DNA of 64,000 nucleotides from BJHL01 sp040378885. Lineage in GTDB: Bacteria; Planctomycetota; Phycisphaerae; Phycisphaerales; UBA1924. Below, one piece after another: positions 26,482-35,366 of this stretch (within the stretch, counting starts at the first letter, position 1; each line of letters begins with the position of its first letter). The notes under the pieces were generated by a model that worked only from the letters and a program-made list of their open reading frames with translations, was not told the DNA's origin and did not search any database. A program made the translations under genes and the position numbers. The stretch covers positions 1 to 64,000 of the forward strand of contig JBKDAN010000040.1 in assembly GCA_046316615.1 (NCBI GenBank), in the 5' to 3' direction.

Positions 26482-27474
26482 TCAGAACTCGACACCGACA
26501 CCGGCGCTGAGAATCCCCACTGTGTCTTCGCCGTCGTTCACATCCGCTGCCATATCACCCAGCAGGGCGCCGGTCGCGGAGGCGTACACACTCCACGAAC
26601 CGAACTTGTCATCAACAGGCAGTTCGTACGTGAACTTCACACCCACTGACGCAAAGCCGAAGAGTTCGTCTTCATCATCTGCCGTCTGGTAGTAATCCCA
26701 AGCGGACAGGCCCACGGTCACGGGCACGTCCACACGCAGGAGCGCGTCGCCACCTTCGCGCGTACCGAGGTCGAAGCCGGGCGTGACGCCAAGCTGCAGA
26801 TAACCACCCTTCTCAAAGCCGTCGCTTGTGCCATCGCCAGTTTCGATGATGAGCGTGATGTTGGGCTGCATGGACCATGCGCCCAGGTGCTCGCTGTCAT
26901 CAAAGCTGACGCTCAGTTGCAGTTCTTCGACCGTGGTGAACGCGTCGTTGGGGCTGGCGAACCAGCCGTACTGCGCGCCAAACGTCCACGAGCCCGTCAC
27001 GGCGTTCACGCCAAAGTAGAAGTCCGCTTCGTACCACTTGTCGAGCGTGCCGTCGTCGGTGCCGCTGCCGGTGGCCTGATCGTGAAAACTATTCCACGTG
27101 CCGATGTAGGGCGTCAGCGTCTAGTCGTCCGTCCGGATGATGTCGATGCCGACGGTGGCGAAGGGCTGCCAGAGCACGCCGCGATCTTCCTGGCGGAGAC
27201 CACGTGAGTAGTAGGCGTTGGTGAAGTCGATGCCGGCGATCAGACTGACGCGGCTGTCGTCTTCGGTTTCTGCGGGCTCGCCAGTTTGGCTTGCTTCGCC
27301 ATCCGCCTTGGGCTCACGCACAGGCGTGGGCAGCAGGTCGCGATCCATGTTCGGGCCCGACGCGTACGCCCCCTCAGGATCGATGCCGACCTGGGCGTGC
27401 GCGGGCACCGCGATGCCACCAGCACACAGGGCGAATGCGACAACACTGCAACGCTTCACGTTCTTCTTGATCAT
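26482..27474 (-). pseudogene. outer-membrane beta-barrel protein interrupted by one in-frame TAG
   Basis: Paralogue of the protein at 23683-24669. The frame reads from MIKKNVKRCSVVAFALCAGG (signal peptide) through MDRDLLPTPV and ANAYYSRG-like strands to IIRTDD. It then meets TAG at 27121-27123 and continues in the same frame with TLTPYIGTWNSFHDQATG, matching TVTPYVGTWNSFHDRATG in the intact copy, to the final phenylalanine of GVGVEF. Only this codon, where the paralogue has Phe, breaks 330 codons; there is no frameshift. It could be a recent nonsense mutation, a sequencing error or amber readthrough. GGGAG precedes the start. Confidence 0.85.
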
Positions 27475-27551
27475 TTCCCGGTACTCCCTCACCCCGACAC
27501 GGGGTCTGGGAGCGAAGATCGGGCGTGCGTGACAGGATGTTTATCCCATGA

Positions 27552-27582
27552 GGGAATTCGCTGGCGTTTGCGGTGAATTCCC
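27552..27582. promoter_or_regulatory. spaced palindrome GGGAATTC...GAATTCCC
   Basis: Perfect 8-bp inverted repeat with a 15-nt centre, about 80-110 bp upstream of the interrupted outer-membrane gene. Its position and symmetry suit an operator, but no regulator gene is adjacent. Confidence 0.35.
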
Positions 27583-27641
27583 GCCGATTTGCGGGGTCGC
27601 ACACATTGTTGCGAGCAACCCCCTGTTCCAACGACTCGAAG

Positions 27642-27962
27642 TCAGGGCATGGGCGGGGGTGAGTTATTGATGGCGTTCCACATGCCGAAGGTCACACCGA
27701 GTTCGCGAGCTCGCTCGGGTGTCTGCTGGTCAGGCGGCAAGGCGTTATACGCCGCGACGGCGGCTGTCATGGCGGCGGGCGAGGCGGCAGACGATGCACT
27801 GTTCTCGCGACTTTGCTGTGACTGCGCGATGCCATAAGCGACCGCACCCACCACCTTGGCCTTATGCATTTCCGCCGATGCTGACGACTGCTGGGAATGT
27901 GCAGCAGGCTGGGAGCCAGCAGAGCCAAAGAGCATTTTCTTAAATGCGCACCAAAGCCCCAT
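27642..27962 (-). CDS. small hypothetical protein
   Basis: 106 residues starting MGLWCAFKKMLFGSAG, followed by a Ser/Gln/Ala-rich stretch and a helical region (KVVGAVAYGIAQSQQ ... MTAAVAAYNALPPDQQTP). AGGAGG lies exactly 6 nt before the ATG, the best ribosome binding site in the region, so it is very likely translated. No signal peptide cleavage site is clear; the first 15 residues could be a weak membrane anchor. No family recognised. It lies just downstream of rnr on the same strand. Confidence 0.65.
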   Translation of the reverse strand: MGLWCAFKKMLFGSAGSQPAAHSQQSSASAEMHKAKVVGAVAYGIAQSQQSRENSASSAASPAAMTAAVAAYNALPPDQQTPERARELGVTFGMWNAINNSPPPMP

Positions 27963-28013
27963 GCAACACCTCCTGATTCCGATGCAACCCGACCATTCGC
28001 GAGCCCATCATCG

Positions 28014-30554
28014 TCACTTATCGCGACGGTGATTCTTCTTTCGCTGATCGCGACTCTTGCTGCGCTGGCTGCGGGCTTGGTCGCCTGTCTTGCCGCGCCA
28101 CTTGCCGGTGTCTTTGTCCCAGCCGCCGCCGCCGAAGCCTGCGCCGGCCGCGGGAGCGCCGAGGCCACCGCCGTCGGCGCCGAAGCCGCCGAGCAGCTTG
28201 CCTTTGCCATCGACGACATTCTTGCCTTTGCCTGCGGCGCGCGTCGCGGCGGACTCATCGCCCAGTACGCACTCCATCTGGCGCTTGGCGAGATCAACCT
28301 GCACGATCTTGACCATGACGCTATCGCCAAAGTTGAAGCTGCGGCCGCTGCGGATGTCGACCAGTGCGCCGCTGCGTGCGTCGATCTTCCAGAAGGGCGT
28401 GACGTTGCCGCGCGTGACGTCACCCGGCAGGTCTTCGCTCTTGATGAAGCCGTCGGCAAGGTACTTGTCGATCTGCACGAAGATGCCGCGGGGTGAGATG
28501 CCGGTGACGACGCCTTTGAACTCTTCGCCGATGTGGTTTTCAAGCAGTTGCAGCACGAGGAAGCTGCGCAGGCTGCGTTCGGCGCTTTCGGCGTTCTTCT
28601 CGCGCAGCGTCGCGGCTTTGCCGATTTGTTCGAGTTCGTCTTCGGGCAGCACGCCTTGCATGCGCATGAGATCGGTGCCGAGGCGCTTCCAGTCGCTTTC
28701 GCCGCGTGGGCGCTTGCGGCCGTTGTCGGTCATCTTGAGGTACTGCGCGAGGGCGCGGTGGACCGTCAAGTCGGCGTAGCGACGGATGGGGCTGGTGAAG
28801 TGCGCGTACGCGCTGCTTGCGAGGGCGAAGTGACCGACGAGGGCGGGGCTGTACTCGGCCTGGCTCATGGTGCGCAGCACGGCAAAGTGCACGGCGCGGG
28901 CAGCGGCGGTGCCTGCGGTGGCTTTGAGCAAGCCTTGGAGTTCGTCGCGCGTGGGGCTCTTGGGAATGCGGTAGCCGGCGACCATGGCGACCTTGCGCAG
29001 CGTGTCGCTGTCGCCCGGGACGGGCTCGGGGTGGATGCGGCGCAGGAGCGGCACGCTCATGTTCTCAAAGAGGCGAGCGAGCACTTCGTTCGCTTCGACC
29101 ATGAACATTTCGATGAGCTTGTGCGTGAAGGCGTCGTCTTCACGCTCTGCGTCCACCACGTGTCCGCGCTCGTCGTAGATGAGCACGCACTCGGGCAGAT
29201 CGAGCACGATCATGCCCTCGCGGTCGCGGCGGGCCTGAATGGCCTTGGCGCAGGCGTTGAACTCGCGCAGAGTTTCGAGCAGTTGGTCGGTGTACTTGGG
29301 CGGGGTCTTGGCGTGGCGGCGAGCTTCGTTGAGGTCGCCGTCAATCAGGGCCTGCGCTTCGAGATACGTGAGGCGCTTGCTGCTGCGGATGAGCGTTTGC
29401 GCGACGCCTTCGGCACGGACCTTGCCGTGGCGGTCATAGGTCATGAACGCGCTCTTGCAGAAACGCGGCACGGCTTCCTGCAGTGAGCAGATGCCGTTGC
29501 TGAGCACTTCGGGCAGCATCGGAATCACGTGACGCGGCAGGTAGACGCTGTTGGCGCGATTGCGAGCTTCAAGATCGAGCGGAGAGTTGATGGGGATGAA
29601 GTGCGCAACGTCGGCGATGTGCACGCCCACTTCCCAGCCGCCGCCGTCGATGCTGTCGGTGCGCTTGATGCTGATGGCATCGTCGTAGTCCTTGGCATCG
29701 GGCGGATCGATGGTGATGATGAACTCTTCGGTGAGGTCGAGGCGGCCGTCGCGGAGGACGCTGGAGCCCTTCTCCTTCCACTCGGCGATCTGCGCGTCGA
29801 ACTCCGCGCTGGCTTCGCGTGCCTGCTGCACGTGACTGCTTTCGAACTCGCCCGGCAGGTCAAACGCGGCGATGACGGCCTGTGTTTCCACGTCGGGCCG
29901 GCCCGCTTCGCCCAGCACTTTGGTAATGACGCCTTCTCCCAGGTCGTTGCCTTCGGGGTAAACCAGCAACTCCACCACCACCTTGTCGCCTTCGCGAGCC
30001 TTGGTGCTTTCGGCGTCGCGAATGACGATGGGGTTGGTGATCTGCTTGCCATCCGGCAGCATGACCCACAATTGGCCGCGCTTGGTCAGCGTGCCGCTGT
30101 AGCTGCTCTTTTTGCGATCGACGACTTCGACGATTTCACCGGCGAAGCCGTGGCTGCCGTCGGGCTTGCGGTCGCGGTAGACCTTGGCGCGCACGGTGTC
30201 GCCTGTCAGGGCATCGCCTGTGCTGTCGGGGCCGATGAAGATGGAACCTTCACGATACTTCAGATTGGGCTCGACGAAACCGAACCCGCGCGGGTTCTTG
30301 CGGAACGTGCCCGTGACGGTCTTCTGCTGACCCTTGGCGGCATCCGCGATCATGGCGAGGCTCGGCAGCGTCACGTGGCCACTCTGGCCCAGTTCCACCA
30401 AACCCTGCTCGGCATAGGAACGGACTGCCGCTGTGAACTCTTCCAGTTGATCAACCGGAATGTTGAGGTCTTTTGCGACGTCACCGATCCGCGCGGGCGT
30501 GTAGCTCTCGTGGCTCAGGTGGCTCAGCAGACGACTCTTGTACTTTGCGCTCAA
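28014..30554 (-). CDS. rnr: ribonuclease R
   Basis: 846-residue processive 3'-5' exoribonuclease for structured RNA. An N-terminal winged-helix region (YTPARIGDVAKDL) precedes cold-shock-like domains (GTFRKNPRGFGFVEPN). The RNB catalytic domain has ITIDPPDAKDYDDAISI, whose four aspartates bind Mg. An S1 domain follows near residues 690-770 (GVVTGISPRGIFVQIDKYLA), then a Gly/Lys/Arg-rich tail ending KKNHRRDK. No ATG fits. TTG at 30554 is preferred because it gives the natural N-terminus MSAKYKSRLL with a purine-rich GAGA upstream. Another TTG at 30599 in the same frame would add 15 residues. Confidence 0.92.
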   Translation of the reverse strand: MSAKYKSRLLSHLSHESYTPARIGDVAKDLNIPVDQLEEFTAAVRSYAEQGLVELGQSGHVTLPSLAMIADAAKGQQKTVTGTFRKNPRGFGFVEPNLKYREGSIFIGPDSTGDALTGDTVRAKVYRDRKPDGSHGFAGEIVEVVDRKKSSYSGTLTKRGQLWVMLPDGKQITNPIVIRDAESTKAREGDKVVVELLVYPEGNDLGEGVITKVLGEAGRPDVETQAVIAAFDLPGEFESSHVQQAREASAEFDAQIAEWKEKGSSVLRDGRLDLTEEFIITIDPPDAKDYDDAISIKRTDSIDGGGWEVGVHIADVAHFIPINSPLDLEARNRANSVYLPRHVIPMLPEVLSNGICSLQEAVPRFCKSAFMTYDRHGKVRAEGVAQTLIRSSKRLTYLEAQALIDGDLNEARRHAKTPPKYTDQLLETLREFNACAKAIQARRDREGMIVLDLPECVLIYDERGHVVDAEREDDAFTHKLIEMFMVEANEVLARLFENMSVPLLRRIHPEPVPGDSDTLRKVAMVAGYRIPKSPTRDELQGLLKATAGTAAARAVHFAVLRTMSQAEYSPALVGHFALASSAYAHFTSPIRRYADLTVHRALAQYLKMTDNGRKRPRGESDWKRLGTDLMRMQGVLPEDELEQIGKAATLREKNAESAERSLRSFLVLQLLENHIGEEFKGVVTGISPRGIFVQIDKYLADGFIKSEDLPGDVTRGNVTPFWKIDARSGALVDIRSGRSFNFGDSVMVKIVQVDLAKRQMECVLGDESAATRAAGKGKNVVDGKGKLLGGFGADGGGLGAPAAGAGFGGGGWDKDTGKWRGKTGDQARSQRSKSRDQRKKNHRRDK

Positions 30555-30665
30555 ACGATCTCTCTTCCTGCTCGCAGCAGCATGCCGCGAACGAACCAAA
30601 CTTTATCAACGAGGCCCATCCTTGATCGGCAGCCTTCTTGGCGCCGACGGCTGACGAACCTCTCA

Positions 30666-31388
30666 CTATTGCGGCTGGCGTTTGAACTCGTAACCGCCCT
30701 TGACCGCGCCCCACACTTGCTTGCCTTCTTTGTCAAACCCCTGATCCCACGTCAGCAAGCCCGTGGAATCAATGTGAGCCTTTGAACTCGCGTAGGACGC
30801 GCCGCGCAACGAGCTTTGGCAGTTATTGCCCTGTGTGCCGCCCTCATATACGCCTGGCATGAGGCGCGTCAGCAGCACTTCGCAGCCGTCGCGACGGGTC
30901 AACTGCGCGGGCGTGAGATTGTCGAACGCCTTGGGTGACGCGTATGCGCCGGCAAAGCCCAGCGGGTTTTCGAACTCATAGACCTCGCTGATGAATGTGG
31001 CCTGGCCCTGGGGCGTGAGGCCGGCTTCGGTCACGCGGTAGATGCGCTGGCGATACGGCTTGTCGAGCGCGGTGGCCATAGCTTGCTCGACGTAGAGCCA
31101 CTTGGCCGTGGGTGTGGAGTGCTGAGGCCAGATGGGCGTCATGTGGAGACGAATATCGAAGTACTCGGTGTCGCGCTCGCTCTGGGCCGTGGAGGCGAAG
31201 GCGCCTGACATGTGGCCGACAAGTTCCGCGAGGTCACATCCGACGCAAGGCGACTTGCTCAGCACGCCCACATTTTGCGACGCACCGTCGTGCCCGCCGG
31301 CATGCGTGCCGCCCGAGCCATTGCAACCGGCAAGCAACGTGAAAACTGGTACAAAGAGCACTGCGCGTGCGAGGTGCTTCATGTTCAT
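30666..31388 (-). CDS. CpcT/CpeT-family lipoprotein
   Basis: 240 residues. The signal peptide ends in a lipobox LLAGC (Cys22), so the mature protein is lipid-anchored. The body matches the CpcT/CpeT (DUF1001) pattern: LVGHMSGAF at the start, WLYVEQAM, PYRQRIYRV, DGCEV, GASYASSKA and the terminal WDQGFDKEGKQVWGAVKGGYEF. Cyanobacterial members attach bilins to phycobiliproteins; nothing here suggests phycobilins, so the role must differ or the pocket is reused for another ligand. AGGAA precedes the ATG. The start overlaps the stop of the small membrane protein gene upstream by ATGA, so the two are translationally coupled. Confidence 0.85.
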   Translation of the reverse strand: MNMKHLARAVLFVPVFTLLAGCNGSGGTHAGGHDGASQNVGVLSKSPCVGCDLAELVGHMSGAFASTAQSERDTEYFDIRLHMTPIWPQHSTPTAKWLYVEQAMATALDKPYRQRIYRVTEAGLTPQGQATFISEVYEFENPLGFAGAYASPKAFDNLTPAQLTRRDGCEVLLTRLMPGVYEGGTQGNNCQSSLRGASYASSKAHIDSTGLLTWDQGFDKEGKQVWGAVKGGYEFKRQPQ

Positions 31389-31594
31389 AACTGGCGTTCC
31401 TGTTGATCTGGGGTCGAAGTGCCAGCGGACTTGTTTATCGTGCTGGTACGAATGACGACGGTCGGGCCGGTTGGCTTCTTGACCTTGGGCTTGAACTTGC
31501 GATCTTCCGCGTCGGCCCACTTGTCCATATCGCGCCACCAAAGCAGCGTGAACGGCACGCCCAGCACAATGCAAAGGGCGATACAGATCCACAT
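31385..31594 (-). CDS. small single-pass membrane protein coupled to the CpcT-like lipoprotein
   Basis: 69 residues from the chosen ATG: an N-terminal transmembrane helix (MWICIALCIVLGVPFTLLWW) then a charged, lysine-rich cytoplasmic tail. Its stop codon overlaps the next start (ATGA), which strongly argues for real translation. The exact start is uncertain: in-frame ATG and TTG codons occur up to 31654 and no clear ribosome binding site is seen. No family recognised. Confidence 0.6.
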   Translation of the reverse strand: MWICIALCIVLGVPFTLLWWRDMDKWADAEDRKFKPKVKKPTGPTVVIRTSTINKSAGTSTPDQQERQL

Positions 31595-31740
31595 GACGGT
31601 TTCAACGATGTGCACGCAGGAGGGTAGGGAAAGCGACATCCCTCGACACAGCAATCGTCAACGTCTCGCAGCACGCCGATTGTGAGGGAACCTGCACGCC
31701 GCCGGATGAAAAAGCCCGCGCAACGCTCAAAGCAGGAAAA

Positions 31741-31811
31741 CTGGGGATCAAGGATTTGAACCTTGACTAACTGAGTCAGAGTCAGTCGTGCTACCGTTAC
31801 ACCAATCCCCA
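31741..31811 (-). tRNA. tRNA-Gln (anticodon CUG)
   Basis: Full cloverleaf on the minus strand. The acceptor TGGGGAT pairs with ATCCCCA, with G at the discriminator position as expected for glutamine tRNA. The D arm is GGTGTAACGGTAGCAC. The anticodon stem ACTGA/TCAGT encloses loop CTCTGAC with anticodon CTG, and the T arm contains GGTTCAAATCC. CCA is not encoded. It lies alone between the small membrane protein and HtrA genes. Confidence 0.95.
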
Positions 31812-31972
31812 AAGAATGGCTGAATGTCAGGCATTATACCTCGGCGAAACGAGCTTGTCGCATGAGGGGTGTCGAGACATGGGCGCGGCCTGGGGCGACT
31901 GGCGGCACGTGGAGCCGCATGCGTTGCGCAGATTTGGCGGCTGCCACGAGCGGATTGTTCATGTTTTTGGGA

Positions 31973-32004
31973 ACCAGACCGCACCCAGATGGGTCCGGTT
32001 TGGT
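31973..32004. promoter_or_regulatory. long hairpin in the leader of the HtrA gene
   Basis: ACCAGACCGCACCC and GGGTCCGGTTTGGT pair at 13 of 14 positions (one G-U) around an AGAT loop. No T tract follows, so it is not a terminator. It lies about 90 nt before the HtrA start and could stabilise or regulate that mRNA, or bind a protein as DNA. Confidence 0.45.
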
Positions 32005-32095
32005 ACTGTCTGCGTGCCGGGCGATTTGCTCGGCCTGTCCGCGTTTGCAACTGCTTGAAACCATGGACTTTGGTCGTTTCATTTACGGAGATCGC

Positions 32096-34285
32096 ATGAA
32101 GACGCTGCCTTGGGCCTCGGGGGATGTTCAGACTGTTCGCACGCCTGCGGTCGTGATCGCGCTCGCTGCTGTGTGTGCCGCCGGCCTGACCGGCTGTGCG
32201 AGCAAGCAGGGGGCGGCAACGAACCACTCATCTGGTGGAGCCAAGGCTGAGTCGCCCATCGCCGCACCTGCCGCACGCAGCCGCGATAACGTGCCTGAGC
32301 TGACCAAGAAGGTCGAGTTCGCCCGCGACCGCGTCTTCCCATCACTCGTCAACATCACCGTGATCACCGTCAGCTACTGGGGCGGCACGGAAACCAAGGG
32401 CGGCTCCACCGGCTCAGGCACCATCATCTCACCCGACGGTCTGATCGTGACCAATCACCACGTGGTGGAAGATGGCAAGAGCTTCAAGGTCACCCTCGCC
32501 GACAAGCGCGAAGCAACCGCGACGCTGGTGGGCGATGACCCGATGACCGACCTCGCCGTGCTGCGTATCAACATGGAGGATCTGGGCGACAACACCACCC
32601 TGCCCGTCGCCAGCTTCGGCAATAGCGACGAACTGCAAGTGGGCGACTACGTCATCGCGATGGGCGCGCCTTACGGCTTGTCACGCAGCGTCACGCTGGG
32701 GGTTGTCAGCAACACCGAACGCGTCTTCACCGGCATGTCGGGCGACGACATCGCTGACCAGGAATTCGACTTTGATGTTTCCAGCGACATCTTCACTCGC
32801 TGGATCCAGCACGATGCGTTGATCCTCCCCGGCAACTCGGGCGGCCCGCTCGTCAATCTCAAGGGTGAGATCATCGGCGTCAACACGCGCGGCGGCAGCG
32901 GCATGGGCTTTGCCAATCCCACCAGCCTCGTCAAGTACGTTGTTGACAATCTCATCGAGCACAAGGAAGTGCCGCGCAGCACCATCGGCGCGAACTTCAA
33001 GAGCGTCAAGCGCGCAGGCTTTCAGGAAGGCGTGCTGATCAATAGCGTGAACGAGAACGGCCCGGCCGACAAGGCTGGCCTCAAGGCCGGCGACGTGATG
33101 CTCGCCATCAACGACCAAAGCACCAGTGCCCGCTTCCCGGAAGAAATTCCTCTTGTCCTTCGCAAGATCGCCGAGAAGCCTGTCGGCACGACGCTGGAGA
33201 TCTCCTACAAGCGCGATGGCCAAATCGGCACCGCGCAGGTCACGACGGAAAAGCTGCTCAAGGAACGCGGCGACGAAACCGCGCTGCGTCTCTTTGGGAT
33301 CTCCGTCAGCGAGATCACCGACAAGATGGCTCGCAATCGCAACTTTGACAGCACCGCCGGCGCGCTGGTGCTGGGTGTGAAGGGCGGCAGCCCGGCGGAG
33401 ACTGCGGAACCCAGCCTGTCGTGGGGCGATGTGATCAAGAGCATGGATGGTGTCGCCATCAACTCACTCGAAGATCTCGTCACGCAGTACAAGGCCATGG
33501 CCGCGAAGGACCCGCTGCCGGAGTTCGTGACGATCGAGTTTGATCGCAACGGCAAGAACCAGCTCACGCTGATCAAGCCCCGCCCCGAGAAGCGCGACGA
33601 TCCGCCGCGTGAATTGCCCAAGGGCTGGATCGGCATCGCTACCCAGCCGGTGCTCAAGGACCTCGCAAAGCAGATGGGCCTGGGCGATCAAGTCGGTTTC
33701 CGCGTGACTCGCATCTATCCCAACACGCTCGCTGCCAACAGCGGCCTCAAAGTGGGTGATGTCGTCACCAAGATCAACGGCGAGTCGATGGCTCCCCGCG
33801 GCATGCAGGATGCCGGCATGATGCAGCGTCGGGTGCGCCAACTGGGCACCAGCGGCGAAGCGACTATCACCGTGCTTCGCGACAAGCAGCCTGTGGAAGT
33901 GAAGGTGCCGCTTGAGCGCACGCGCATCACTGCGGAAGAAGCCCTGCGCGACAGCAACCGCGATTTTGAAATGTCCGTGCGCGAACTCACGTTCTTTGAT
34001 CGCGATGACAACCGCTGGGACGAAAGCGTCAACGGCGTGATGGTCATCAGCGTTGAGCGCGTCGGCTGGGCGGGCCTTGCCGGCATGGTTGAGGGTGATG
34101 TGATCCAGCGCATCAACAACGAAGTGGTCACCGACCTGACCAGCTATCGCGAAGCGATGAAGAAGATCAGCAAGGAACAACCGCAGCGCGTCGCGTTCTT
34201 TGTGCAACGGGGGAATCGGACGCAATTCAAGTTCGCCGAGCCGGAGTGGAAGCCCACGACGGATAAGGCGGAGGAGAAGAAGTAA
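32096..34285 (+). CDS. HtrA/Deg-type serine protease lipoprotein with PDZ domains
   Basis: 729 residues, a probable envelope quality-control protease. Lipobox LTGC (Cys34) after a hydrophobic segment. The trypsin-like domain has a complete triad: His122 in VTNHHVV, Asp152 in PMTDLAVL, Ser248 in LPGNSGGPL. Several PDZ-like domains follow (GVLINSVNENGPADKAGLKA; ALVLGVKGGSPAE; VTRIYPNTLAANSGLKVGD; VEGDVIQRINNEV), more than the two of classical DegP. GGAG lies 6 nt before the chosen ATG; an in-frame ATG 33 nt upstream is possible. The next gene encodes a degenerate protease-like protein on the same strand, 91 bp downstream. Confidence 0.9.
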   Translation: MKTLPWASGDVQTVRTPAVVIALAAVCAAGLTGCASKQGAATNHSSGGAKAESPIAAPAARSRDNVPELTKKVEFARDRVFPSLVNITVITVSYWGGTETKGGSTGSGTIISPDGLIVTNHHVVEDGKSFKVTLADKREATATLVGDDPMTDLAVLRINMEDLGDNTTLPVASFGNSDELQVGDYVIAMGAPYGLSRSVTLGVVSNTERVFTGMSGDDIADQEFDFDVSSDIFTRWIQHDALILPGNSGGPLVNLKGEIIGVNTRGGSGMGFANPTSLVKYVVDNLIEHKEVPRSTIGANFKSVKRAGFQEGVLINSVNENGPADKAGLKAGDVMLAINDQSTSARFPEEIPLVLRKIAEKPVGTTLEISYKRDGQIGTAQVTTEKLLKERGDETALRLFGISVSEITDKMARNRNFDSTAGALVLGVKGGSPAETAEPSLSWGDVIKSMDGVAINSLEDLVTQYKAMAAKDPLPEFVTIEFDRNGKNQLTLIKPRPEKRDDPPRELPKGWIGIATQPVLKDLAKQMGLGDQVGFRVTRIYPNTLAANSGLKVGDVVTKINGESMAPRGMQDAGMMQRRVRQLGTSGEATITVLRDKQPVEVKVPLERTRITAEEALRDSNRDFEMSVRELTFFDRDDNRWDESVNGVMVISVERVGWAGLAGMVEGDVIQRINNEVVTDLTSYREAMKKISKEQPQRVAFFVQRGNRTQFKFAEPEWKPTTDKAEEKK

Positions 34286-34376
34286 GGCCAGAGGTTCACC
34301 GCGTTCGCACAGATCTATCGTCAAGCAATCCAGCTCCGTGCAGGAGCATCCATGTTGATTCACTGAAAGGACTTTC

Positions 34377-35249
34377 ATGACTCGTTTTTCGTCGCTTCTG
34401 GCTCTCCCCCTCGTCGCTCTTGCTCTTGTCAGCGGCACTGCGGCAACGCCCGCATTTGCCGACGAGAAGGCGGACGCCATTCGCAAACTCAGCACGGACA
34501 AGTCCCCCGCTCTTGTCACCATCAAGTTCATCCTCAAGGGTGACGAAGGCGACATGATGGGCGGCGGCGATCGCGAAGAGGAAGCCACAGGCGTCATGAT
34601 TGACAGCAGCGGCCTGATCCTCGTCAGCAGCCTCTCGATGGGCACCAACCCCTTTGCCGCGATGATGGGCATGGGCGCCGGCCCGCAGCCGCAGGAGATC
34701 AAGGTCCTCGTCGGCGACGACACCCAAGGCGTCGATGCCAAGATCATCGCGCGTGACAGCGAACTCAATCTCTCATGGGTCCGCGTCGACAACGCGCCCG
34801 AGAAACCCTTCACTGCGATCGATCTCAGCACATACGCCGAAGCCGGCGTGGGTGATGAGATCTTCGTTGTCTCTCGCATGGGCAAGTTCTTTGATCGTGC
34901 GGTGAACGTCAACACGCTCCGCATCGCCGGTCAGACGACCAAGCCCCGCAAGGCGCTCCTCGGCGGTGAAAGCCTTTTCAGCTCCATGGGCCTGCCGGTT
35001 TACAACGCTGAAGGCAAGCTCGTCGGCGTCAGCAGCATCATCCTGCCCAACAAGGATGAAATGGAAGGCATGCAAGGCGGCATGGGCGGCATGCGTGACA
35101 TGATGGCCGGCGCGATCATCCCCGCGAAGGACATCGCCGAAGCGACGAAGAACGCGCTTGAGAACGCGGCGAAGGCTCCAGTTGAAGAACCCAAGGAAGA
35201 GCCCGCGGCGGAAGTGAAGCCCGCGGAAGCTCCTGCGAAGCCGGAGTGA
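34377..35249 (+). CDS. secreted degenerate trypsin-fold (HtrA-like) protein
   Basis: 290 residues with a signal peptide (MTRFSSLLALPLVALALVSG ... AFA). The fold order resembles the neighbouring HtrA domain, but the triad is missing. The His strand reads GLILVSSLS instead of VTNHHV, the Asp strand reads SELNLSWVRV instead of TDLAVL, and the Ser loop reads LLGGESLFSSMGLPVY instead of NSGGPL. A Met/Gly-rich loop (MEGMQGGMGGMRDMM) and an acidic Pro/Glu/Ala C-terminus follow. It is probably a non-catalytic partner or regulator of the upstream protease (inference from fold and position). AAAGGA lies before the ATG. Confidence 0.7.
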   Translation: MTRFSSLLALPLVALALVSGTAATPAFADEKADAIRKLSTDKSPALVTIKFILKGDEGDMMGGGDREEEATGVMIDSSGLILVSSLSMGTNPFAAMMGMGAGPQPQEIKVLVGDDTQGVDAKIIARDSELNLSWVRVDNAPEKPFTAIDLSTYAEAGVGDEIFVVSRMGKFFDRAVNVNTLRIAGQTTKPRKALLGGESLFSSMGLPVYNAEGKLVGVSSIILPNKDEMEGMQGGMGGMRDMMAGAIIPAKDIAEATKNALENAAKAPVEEPKEEPAAEVKPAEAPAKPE

Positions 35250-35271
35250 TAGAGACTTCTGATCAACCAAG

Positions 35272-35302
35272 AAAGCCCGCGAGTGTTGCTCGCGGGCTTT
35301 TT
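35272..35302 (+). terminator. rho-independent terminator after the degenerate protease gene
   Basis: AAAGCCCGCGAG-TGTTG-CTCGCGGGCTTT, a perfect 12-bp stem running into a T5 tract. Confidence 0.9.
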
Positions 35303-35366
35303 GCATCTAGACAGTTACTTGCGTACAGACACAATCGAGGCACGACGTTGCAGTTCGCGTATGCGT

